Assembly (NCBI RefSeq): GCF_003182095.1
Contig: NZ_QGTJ01000012.1
Location: 62,001 to 126,000 of the forward strand
DNA length: 64,000 nt
Reading direction: 5' to 3'
Origin: Plasticicumulans acidivorans
GTDB lineage: Bacteria > Pseudomonadota > Gammaproteobacteria > Competibacterales > Competibacteraceae
How positions within the stretch are numbered: position 1 is the first letter of the stretch; every line of letters begins with the position of its first letter. Shown here piece after piece: positions 57,771 through 64,000 of this stretch. Both the position numbers and the translations under genes were made by a program. The notes beneath the pieces are model-generated. The model was given only the letters and a program-made list of their open reading frames with translations. It had not been told where the DNA came from and did no database searches.

Positions 57771-59276
57771 TCAGTCCTCGCCGAAGCGGATGCCTTGTGC
57801 GAGCGGCAGCTCGCGGGAGTAGTTGATGGTGTTGGTGGCGCGGCGCATGTAGCTCTTCCAGGCGTCGGAGCCGGATTCGCGGCCGCCGCCGGTTTCCTTC
57901 TCGCCGCCGAAAGCGCCGCCGATCTCGGCGCCGGAGGTGCCGATGTTGACGTTGGCGATGCCGCAGTCGGAGCCGGCGGCGCTGAGGAAGGCCTCGGCCT
58001 CGCGCAGATCGTTGGTGAAGACAGCCGAACTCAGGCCCTGCGGCACGGCGTTGTGCAGGGCGACGGCTTCCTCGAAGTCGCTGTAGCGCATCACGTAGAG
58101 GATCGGCGCGAAGGTTTCGTGGCAGACGGTCGCGGTTTGCGCTGGCATGGCGACCAGCGCCGGCTGCACGTAGTAGGCGTCCCCGGCGCCGGCGATGACC
58201 TCGACGCGCTCGCCGCCGAACACCTCGCCGCCCTCGGCGCGTGCGGCGCTCAGCGCCGACTGCATGGCGCTGAAGGCCGCGGCGTCGATCAGCGGGCCGA
58301 TCAGCGTGCCGCTGCTGCGCGGATCGCCGACGCGGCAGCTGGCGTAGGCGCGGCGCAGCCGCGCCAGCAGCTCATCGTGCAGGCTGGCGTGGACGATCAG
58401 CCGCCGCGTCGTCGTGCAGCGCTGGCCGGCGGTGCCGACGGCGCCGAAGAGGATGCCGCGCACCGCCAGTTCGAGGTCGGCGCTCGGCGCGACGATGATG
58501 GCGTTGTTGCCGCCGAGTTCGAGCAGGGCACGGCCGAAGCGGGCGGCGACACGCGGGCCGACGGCGCGGCCCATGCGCGTCGAGCCGGTCGCCGAGAGCA
58601 GCGCGACGCGGGCATCGTCGACCAGCTGCTCGCCGAGCTCGACGCCGCCGATCAGCACTTCACTGAGGCCGGCGGGGGCCGCGCCGAAGCGTGCCAGCGC
58701 GCGTTCGAACAGCTTCTGGCAGGCGAGCGCGGTGAGCGGGGTTTTTTCCGACGGCTTCCACACCACGCTGTCGCCGCAGACGATCGCCAGCGCGAAGTTC
58801 CAGCTCCACACCGCGACCGGAAAATTGAACGCCGAGATCACGCCAACGACGCCGAGCGGGTGCCAGGTTTCCATCATGCGGTGGCCGGGGCGTTCGCTGG
58901 CGATGGTCAGGCCGTAGAGCTGGCGCGACAGGCCGACGGCGAAGTCGCAGATGTCGATCATCTCCTGCACTTCGCCTTCGCCTTCGGCGCTGATCTTGCC
59001 GGCTTCCAGCGTCACCAGCGCGCCGAGCGCCTGCTTGTGCGCGCGCAGCTCCTCGCCGAACAGGCGGATCAGCTCGCCGCGGCGCGGCGCCGGCACGCGG
59101 CGCCAGTCGCGAAAGGCCGCCGCCGCGCGGGTGATCGCCGCGTCGGCGGCGGCGGGCGTGTGCGGCTGCAGGCAGGCGAGCGTGCTGCCGTCGATCGGTG
59201 AGCGCACGCGCAGGCTGCCGCCGTCGAGCGTGGCGGCGTCGAGGCCGAGGCTGGCGAGCAGTTCGGTGGTCTTCAT
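57771..59276 (-). CDS. amaB: L-piperidine-6-carboxylate / alpha-aminoadipate-semialdehyde dehydrogenase (ALDH7-like)
   Basis: 501 residues. ISAFNFPVAVWSWNFALAIVCGDSVVWKPSEKTPL, LELGGNNAIIV (general base Glu) and GTAGQRCTTTRRL (catalytic Cys about 286) match ALDH7/AmaB, which oxidises piperideine-6-carboxylate in lysine breakdown. The C-terminal FGGEKETGGGRESGSDAWKSYMRR is characteristic of that group. With an FAD oxidase and an XRE-cupin regulator nearby it suggests lysine, pipecolate or a related amine as substrate. Confidence 0.88.
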   Translation of the reverse strand: MKTTELLASLGLDAATLDGGSLRVRSPIDGSTLACLQPHTPAAADAAITRAAAAFRDWRRVPAPRRGELIRLFGEELRAHKQALGALVTLEAGKISAEGEGEVQEMIDICDFAVGLSRQLYGLTIASERPGHRMMETWHPLGVVGVISAFNFPVAVWSWNFALAIVCGDSVVWKPSEKTPLTALACQKLFERALARFGAAPAGLSEVLIGGVELGEQLVDDARVALLSATGSTRMGRAVGPRVAARFGRALLELGGNNAIIVAPSADLELAVRGILFGAVGTAGQRCTTTRRLIVHASLHDELLARLRRAYASCRVGDPRSSGTLIGPLIDAAAFSAMQSALSAARAEGGEVFGGERVEVIAGAGDAYYVQPALVAMPAQTATVCHETFAPILYVMRYSDFEEAVALHNAVPQGLSSAVFTNDLREAEAFLSAAGSDCGIANVNIGTSGAEIGGAFGGEKETGGGRESGSDAWKSYMRRATNTINYSRELPLAQGIRFGED

Positions 59277-59316
59277 CGGGCTTCTCCGAGGGGGCGTCTC
59301 TGAGGGGAAAGGGGAT

Positions 59317-60981
59317 TCAGCGCGCGCGCAGGCCGCTCAGCGTGCCGCGTGTGGAAATCAGCTCGGGGTCGATGCGCAGGTGCAGCAGCGCCAGGCGCCC
59401 GGCCGCGAGTGCACGCCTGAGTGCCGGGGCGAACTCGGCGGTGTTCGACACCGTCTCGCCGAAGGCGCCGTAACTGCGCGCCAGCGCCGCGAAATCCGGG
59501 TTTTCGAGGGCGGTGGCGATGGTGTGGTCCGGGAAGCGACGTTCCTGATGCATGCGGATGGTGCCGTACATGCCGTTGTCGACGACCAGGAGCAGCGGCG
59601 CCAGACCGTGCTGCACGGCGGTCGCCAGCTCCTGACCGTTCATCAGGAAGCAGCCGTCACCGGCAAAGCCGACCACCGTGCGCTGCGGGTGCACGGCCTT
59701 GGCGGCGATCGCCGCCGGCACGCCGTAGCCCATCGCGCCGCTGGTCGGTGCCAGCTGCGTCGGGTAGTGCGAGAAGCGGTGGAAGCGCTGCGGCCAGCCG
59801 GTGTAATTGCCGGCGCCGGTGGTGACGATCGCATCCTGCGGCAGCTCGGCGGCGAGCACGCGCATCACCTCGCCCATGTCGAGTGCGCCGACCGGCTGGC
59901 CCGGCTGCAGATTGGCGAGGTAATCGGCGTGCGCCTGCTGCGTCCAGGCGCTCCAGCGCAGGCCGCTCGGCGCGTCGAGCCCGGCGAGCTGCAGCGCCGC
60001 CTGCGCCGGGTGGGTGCACAGCGCCAGCTGCGGACGGAACACGCGGTTGAGTTCGCCGGCATCGGGGTGGATGTGGATCAGCGCCTGCGTCGGCACGGGC
60101 GCCTGCACCAGCGTGTAGCCGTTGGTGCTCATCTCGCCGAGGCGCGAGCCGAACACCAGCAGCAGATCGGCGTCCTTGACCCGTGTGGCCAGTGCCGGTG
60201 CGACCGAGGTGCCGAGTTCGCCGGCGTAGAGCGGATGGCGGTTGTCGAACAGGTCCTGGCGGCGAAAGCCGGCGGCGACCGGCAGCTGCCAGCGCTCGGC
60301 GAAGCGCTGCAGCGCGGCGCGGCCGGCGGCATTCCAGACGCTGCCGCCGGCGATCAGCAGCGGGCGTTCGGCGTGCAGCAGCGCGCGGCTCACGGCGTTC
60401 AGCGATTCACCGTCGAGCAGCGGCGCGGCCAGCGGCGCCGGCAGGGCGTCGGCGACGCTGGCGCTTTCGCTTAGCATGTCCTCGGGCAGCGCGATCACCA
60501 CCGGGCCGGGGCGGCCGGAACAGGCGACGTGCCAGGCGCGGCCGACGATCTCTGGCACGCGCTCGGCGGATTCGATCTGCGTCACCCATTTGGCCAGCGG
60601 GCCGAACATCTGCCGGTAGTCGACTTCCTGAAAGGCTTCGCGGTCAGTGTCGCCGCGGGCGATCTGGCCGATGAACAGCAGCATCGGTGTCGAGTCCTGC
60701 TGCGCGGTGTGCACGCCGATCGCGGCATTGCAGGCGCCGGGGCCGCGAGTGACGAAGCAGATGCCGGGCTGGCCGCTGAGCTTGCCGGCGGCCTCGGCCA
60801 TGTAGGCGGCACCGCCTTCCTGCCGGCAGGTGATCAGGCGGAAGCGCTCGCGTGATGCGTACAGCGCATCGAGCACGGCGAGGTAGCTCTCGCCGGGGAC
60901 GCAGAAGCCCAGGCGCGCACCGCAGCCGAGCAGGGTGTCGACCAGCAGGCGGGCGCCGGAGCGGGGGGGCAGGGTGGACAT
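59317..60981 (-). CDS. Thiamine-diphosphate-dependent enzyme, acetolactate-synthase-like
   Basis: 554 residues. CRQEGGAAYMAEAAGKLSG holds the catalytic Glu (about 54), FVTRGPGACNAAIGVHTA follows, and the TPP/Mg motif FAGDGCFLMNGQELATAVQH is intact (GDG...N). This is the general ALS/benzoylformate-decarboxylase fold; the true substrate is unknown. Lying next to the AmaB-like gene on the same strand, it may decarboxylate or ligate a 2-oxo acid formed in the same pathway. Confidence 0.82.
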   Translation of the reverse strand: MSTLPPRSGARLLVDTLLGCGARLGFCVPGESYLAVLDALYASRERFRLITCRQEGGAAYMAEAAGKLSGQPGICFVTRGPGACNAAIGVHTAQQDSTPMLLFIGQIARGDTDREAFQEVDYRQMFGPLAKWVTQIESAERVPEIVGRAWHVACSGRPGPVVIALPEDMLSESASVADALPAPLAAPLLDGESLNAVSRALLHAERPLLIAGGSVWNAAGRAALQRFAERWQLPVAAGFRRQDLFDNRHPLYAGELGTSVAPALATRVKDADLLLVFGSRLGEMSTNGYTLVQAPVPTQALIHIHPDAGELNRVFRPQLALCTHPAQAALQLAGLDAPSGLRWSAWTQQAHADYLANLQPGQPVGALDMGEVMRVLAAELPQDAIVTTGAGNYTGWPQRFHRFSHYPTQLAPTSGAMGYGVPAAIAAKAVHPQRTVVGFAGDGCFLMNGQELATAVQHGLAPLLLVVDNGMYGTIRMHQERRFPDHTIATALENPDFAALARSYGAFGETVSNTAEFAPALRRALAAGRLALLHLRIDPELISTRGTLSGLRAR

Positions 60982-61005
60982 CGGGCAACTCTCCGGGGGG
61001 CGGGG

Positions 61006-61611
61006 TCAGGCCGGATCGATCAGTTCGCCGCGGGTGCGTGGATGGGTCGCCACCCACAGCACTTCGGCATCGTCGGCGTTGAGGCTGACGACGCGATGCC
61101 CCATGCGGCTGTCGAGGTAATAAGCGTCGCCGGGGCCGAGGTCGGCCGGCGCGTAGAACTCGGTGAACACGCGAACATGCCCGGCCAGCACGTAGATGAA
61201 TTCCTCGCCGGCGTGGCGGCTCCAGTCTTCGGGGGCATCGTCGAGGTGCACGGTGATGCGCGAGACGAAGGGTTCCATGTGCTTGTGGGCGAGGTCGGTG
61301 CACAGCAGGCGGTGGGCGTAGCCGCGCGCCCGGTGCGGCTGGCCTTCGCCGGCGCGGGTCAGGCTGCGCCGCGCCGCGCCGAGGGCGTGCGCCGCCGGCG
61401 TGAACAGCTCGCTGACATCGACAGCGAAGCCGTCGGCCAGGCGCAGCAGCACGTCGTAGGTCGGCGACATCTGCGCGTTTTCGATCTTCGACAGCGTCGA
61501 GCGGGCAACGCCGCAGGCTTCGGCGGTTTGCGCCAGTGTCCAGTCGCGCTGCTGGCGTAACTGGCGCAGGCGCTGGCCGAGCGCGGTTTCGGGGCGGGAG
61601 GCGGTTTCCAT
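61006..61611 (-). CDS. XRE-family regulator with C-terminal cupin (catabolic cluster)
   Basis: 201 residues from ATG 61611. HTH: LRQLRQQRDWTLAQTAEACGVARSTLSKIENAQMSPTYDVLLRLA. Cupin: HAGEEFIYVLAGHVRVFTEFYAPADLGPGDAYYLDSRMGHRVVS. It is the second such regulator in this window and again sits by amine-type catabolic genes. It is divergent from the FAD oxidase and lies upstream of the TPP enzyme and dehydrogenase genes, so it probably controls both directions. Confidence 0.88.
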   Translation of the reverse strand: METASRPETALGQRLRQLRQQRDWTLAQTAEACGVARSTLSKIENAQMSPTYDVLLRLADGFAVDVSELFTPAAHALGAARRSLTRAGEGQPHRARGYAHRLLCTDLAHKHMEPFVSRITVHLDDAPEDWSRHAGEEFIYVLAGHVRVFTEFYAPADLGPGDAYYLDSRMGHRVVSLNADDAEVLWVATHPRTRGELIDPA

Positions 61612-61663
61612 GTCGTCAGCGCTTGCCTTGGATCGTGGACTGTGGTTCCAATCTAGCACGATT

Positions 61664-61677
61664 TTTCCGATAGGAAA
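61664..61677. promoter_or_regulatory. Candidate operator for the XRE-cupin regulator
   Basis: TTTCCGATAGGAAA is an inverted repeat (TTTCC-GATA-GGAAA) in the 84-bp gap between the divergent regulator and oxidase genes. A -10-like TAGATT for the regulator lies close by. Binding is inferred. Confidence 0.5.
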
Positions 61678-61695
61678 CTGTGTCCCCGGAGGTGT

Positions 61696-62877
61696 GTGGT
61701 GCATGAGCAGTACGATGTGGTGATCGTCGGCGGTGCGGCGGTCGGCAGTTCGGCGGCGTATTTCCTGGCTGCCAACCCGGATTTCGACGGTACGCTGCTG
61801 GTCGTCGAGCAGGACGCCAGTTACCAGAAGGCGGCGACGACGCTGTCGGCGGCCTCGATCCGCCATCAGTTCTCGACCGCCGGCAACATCCGCATGTCCC
61901 TGTTCGGCACCGAGTTCGTGCGGGCGATGGGGCAGACGCTGGCGGTCGATGGCGAGCAGCCCGATGCCGGCTTCCACGAAGGCGGCTACCTGTTCCTGGC
62001 CACCGCGGCCGGGCTGCCGGTGCTGCAGGCCAACCACGCCGTGCAGCGCGCCGAGGGCGCTGATGTCGTATTGCTGACACCGGCGCAGATGCTCGAACGC
62101 TTTCCCTGGCTCAACGTCGAGGACCTGGTTGCCGGCAGCCTCGGCCTGAGCGGCGAGGGCTGGCTCGATGCCTACAGCCTGCTGCGCGCGATCCGCCGCA
62201 AGGCGATCAGCCTCGGTGCCGAATACGTGCAGGCCCGCGCCAGTGCGCTGCTCAGCCTCGACGGGCGGATCAGCGGCGTGCGCCTCGATGACGGCCGCTG
62301 CATCGCCGCCGGCACCGTCATCAACGCCGCCGGCAACGGCGCCAGTGCGCTGGCCGCCAGCGCCGGCATCGAGCTGCCGGTACATGCGCGCAAGCGCTGC
62401 GTGTTCTATTTCGACTGCGCCGAGGCGGTGCCGAAGCTGCCGCTGCTGATCGACCCCAACGGCGCCTACGTGCGCCCGGAGGGCAAGGGCTTCATCGCCG
62501 GCATCCAGCCGGACGCCGGGCACGATCCCGACAGCACTGATTTCGACGTCGACTGGCCGCTGTGGGAGGACGTGCTGTGGCCGACGCTGGCCACGCGCAT
62601 TCCGGCCTTCGAGGCGGTCAAGGTGCGCAATGCCTGGGCCGGGCATTACGACATGAACCTGTTCGACCACAACCTGATCCTCGGCGCCCACCCCGAGTGC
62701 GCCGGCCTGCTGTTCGCCAACGGCCTGAGCGGTCACGGTCTGCAGCAGTCGCCGGCGATCGGTCGCGCCCTCGCCGAGCTGATCGTCTACGGCGCTTTCC
62801 GCAGCCTGGACCTGAGCGAATTCAGCTGGCAGCGCGTGCTGGAGAATCAGCCGCTGCGCGAGATCAACGTAGTCTGA
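61696..62877 (+). CDS. FAD-dependent amino-acid oxidase-like protein (DAO family, FOXRED1-like)
   Basis: 393 residues from GTG 61696; GTG 61699 has better spacing from GGAGG. YDVVIVGGAAVGSSAAYFLA is the FAD motif, then TLSAASIRHQFSTAGNIRMSLFG, found in DAO-fold oxidases of the FOXRED1 type. FANGLSGHGLQQSPAIGRALAELI closes the FAD site. It would oxidise an amine or imino acid; pipecolate is a possible substrate given the AmaB-like partner. Confidence 0.82.
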   Translation: MVHEQYDVVIVGGAAVGSSAAYFLAANPDFDGTLLVVEQDASYQKAATTLSAASIRHQFSTAGNIRMSLFGTEFVRAMGQTLAVDGEQPDAGFHEGGYLFLATAAGLPVLQANHAVQRAEGADVVLLTPAQMLERFPWLNVEDLVAGSLGLSGEGWLDAYSLLRAIRRKAISLGAEYVQARASALLSLDGRISGVRLDDGRCIAAGTVINAAGNGASALAASAGIELPVHARKRCVFYFDCAEAVPKLPLLIDPNGAYVRPEGKGFIAGIQPDAGHDPDSTDFDVDWPLWEDVLWPTLATRIPAFEAVKVRNAWAGHYDMNLFDHNLILGAHPECAGLLFANGLSGHGLQQSPAIGRALAELIVYGAFRSLDLSEFSWQRVLENQPLREINVV

Positions 62878-62958
62878 CTCGGCGCGTGGCAGGGCGGCGC
62901 GGGCTTTGCATGAGCGCGTGATCTGCCACTCGATCCCGACCCCATGGAGCCCGTCCCG

Positions 62959-63276
62959 ATGAGCGCCGAAGTCCAGCTCGTTCACATCCCCGTCAAGGCC
63001 AAGGCGCTGTACAAAGTCGTCGGCGAAGCCGAACGCACGCACCGTCCCGGGCTGATCGTGCTGTTCAACGGCTACGACGACGATCCGCGCGAGCTGTGGG
63101 AGGTGCCGGTCTTTCAGGCGATGGCGCGCGAGGCGGTCACGCGCATGGGCCGAAAGCTCGGCCAGTTCCTGCACGAAGACAGCCGCGTGCTGCTTGCCAA
63201 CGCGCTGCTGAGCGCCGGCCGCTGCAGCACGGCGGATCTGCGGCTGCTGGCGGTGAGCGAGAAGTTCACCGCCTGA
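62959..63276 (+). CDS. Hypothetical protein, 105 aa
   Basis: Not recognised. ATG 62959 has GGAG eight bases upstream; ATG 62944 would add five residues. The sequence begins MSAEVQLVHIPVKAKALYKVV, with GLIVLFNGYDDDPRELWEVP in the middle and an Arg-rich helical second half. It has no signal peptide or membrane span. It is convergent with the cytochrome gene. Confidence 0.6.
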   Translation: MSAEVQLVHIPVKAKALYKVVGEAERTHRPGLIVLFNGYDDDPRELWEVPVFQAMAREAVTRMGRKLGQFLHEDSRVLLANALLSAGRCSTADLRLLAVSEKFTA

Positions 63277-63286
63277 GCCGCCGCAC

Positions 63287-64000
63287 TCAGTAGCGCGCGT
63301 CCTTCGGCTTGCCGCCCTTCGGCCAGTCCCTGTCCTTGCCGGCGAAGTCGGGGCGCGGCTGCTGGGTGAAGTAGGCGGCGACGTCGAGGGCTTCCTGATC
63401 GCTCAGCACCTGGCCCTGACCGAGCCGGCCGTCGAGGCGGATGCCGATCGGCATGTTCTGCTTGACGAAGGTCGCCGCCTTGAACAGCCGTGCCATGCCG
63501 GCGCCGATGTTGAAGGCGTGCTCGCCCCACAGCGGCGGGAAGATGGTCTCGCCGGCGGCGTCTTTCATGCCCTCGCCGTTGGCGCCGTGGCAGGAGGCGC
63601 ACTGCGCGACGTAGACGCGCTGGCCGTTGACCGGGTCGGGCGTGAGCTTCTTGTTGACGTCGCCGATGCCCATGCCTTCGACCTGGCCGTGGCTGGGCAC
63701 GTCCTTCGACAGCCACTCCATGTAGGCGATGATCGCCTTCATTTCGTGGGAATCGCTGGCCAGCGGCGTGCCATTCATCGAGCGCTGCATACAGCCGTTG
63801 ACGCGCTCCTGCAGCGTCACGTCGCGGCCGGCACGCGGGTTGTACTGCGGAAAACGGTGGCTGATGCCGACGAAGGGCGAACCGTAGGCGACCTTGCCTT
63901 CACCGAGGTGGCAGCTGGTGCAGTTCATCGATGAGCCGACCTTGTCCGGCAGCAGCCGCTTGGTGTCGGTCAGCAGGCGGCGGCCGTACTGGATCAGCTC
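63287..64000 (-). CDS. Diheme cytochrome c, TsdA-like (5' end beyond window)
   Basis: 238 codons visible; the frame stays open to the window end, so the N-terminus and signal peptide are missing. Two haem sites are CTSCH (at about 63910) and CASCHG (at about 63590). QYGRRLLTDTKRLLPDKVGSSMNCTSCH and ERVNGCMQRSMNG resemble thiosulfate dehydrogenase TsdA and related diheme cytochromes, where a Cys may ligate the first haem. The substrate is inferred only. It should act in the periplasm. Confidence 0.82.
   Translation of the reverse strand, partial: ELIQYGRRLLTDTKRLLPDKVGSSMNCTSCHLGEGKVAYGSPFVGISHRFPQYNPRAGRDVTLQERVNGCMQRSMNGTPLASDSHEMKAIIAYMEWLSKDVPSHGQVEGMGIGDVNKKLTPDPVNGQRVYVAQCASCHGANGEGMKDAAGETIFPPLWGEHAFNIGAGMARLFKAATFVKQNMPIGIRLDGRLGQGQVLSDQEALDVAAYFTQQPRPDFAGKDRDWPKGGKPKDARY

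Overview
The window is high-GC chromosomal DNA, almost entirely coding. It looks like a free-living, respiratory proteobacterium, most likely a gammaproteobacterium. The reasons are an Rsd/AlgQ anti-sigma protein, a PBP1b-type mrcB next to a YoaA/DinG helicase and tsaB, MtfA, MsrQ, FNR-type boxes, and sigma-54 control of acetoin use. The genus cannot be read from the sequence. No transposase, integrase, tRNA, rRNA or CRISPR array was seen.

Layout. 1-7.7 kb: the end of a kinase/ATPase gene, then mrcB, a TPR lipoprotein, a DinG/YoaA-type helicase, tsaB and rsd, closed by a strong terminator. 7.75-15 kb: a tightly packed seven-gene operon holding a thioesterase, two paralogous GTPases, a DUF3301-like protein, a DUF599-like protein, a hybrid histidine kinase and a glycine-zipper lipoprotein. 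15-18.2 kb: an HDAC-family gene and an unknown gene, divergent from a PEP-CTERM/exosortase-associated acyltransferase. 18.2-19.5 kb: nnrS behind a perfect FNR box. 19.5-24.9 kb: thiO, a TPP riboswitch with thiC, then thiG, thiS and lipA. 24.9-31.5 kb: acetoin catabolism (acoX-acoA-acoB-acoC) facing the activator gene acoR, with a complete sigma-54 control region between them. 31.6-36.6 kb: small hypothetical genes, mtfA, msrQ, a large mechanosensitive channel and a CDGSH protein. 36.6-37 kb: two tandem related small RNAs on the minus strand. 37-45.3 kb: a YiiD-like thioesterase, a nitroreductase, a stator-like membrane pair, a Nudix hydrolase, rraA, tex and dgt. 45.3-49.1 kb: an XRE-cupin regulator divergent from an omega-aminotransferase and a semialdehyde dehydrogenase. 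49.2-57.1 kb: a diguanylate cyclase, an unknown protein, an MBL/beta-CASP ribonuclease, an FMN riboswitch with ribB, a YbaK-like deacylase and a protease-FHA fusion. 57.4-62.9 kb: a second XRE-cupin-controlled catabolic cluster. 63.3-64 kb: a partial diheme cytochrome c.

How the genes fit together. The acetoin dehydrogenase genes, which need TPP (E1) and lipoate (E2), run with overlapping or short joins into lipA, thiS and thiG. Cofactor supply can therefore be induced together with the enzyme, while thiC answers separately to its TPP riboswitch. Two amine or amino-acid catabolic units have similar logic: an XRE-cupin repressor-like gene, a dehydrogenase, and an aminotransferase or FAD oxidase. 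The strongest candidate for something undescribed is the tandem small-RNA pair at 36.64-36.95 kb. Each has its own promoter and intrinsic terminator, and they share a 17-nt anti-Shine-Dalgarno-like motif.
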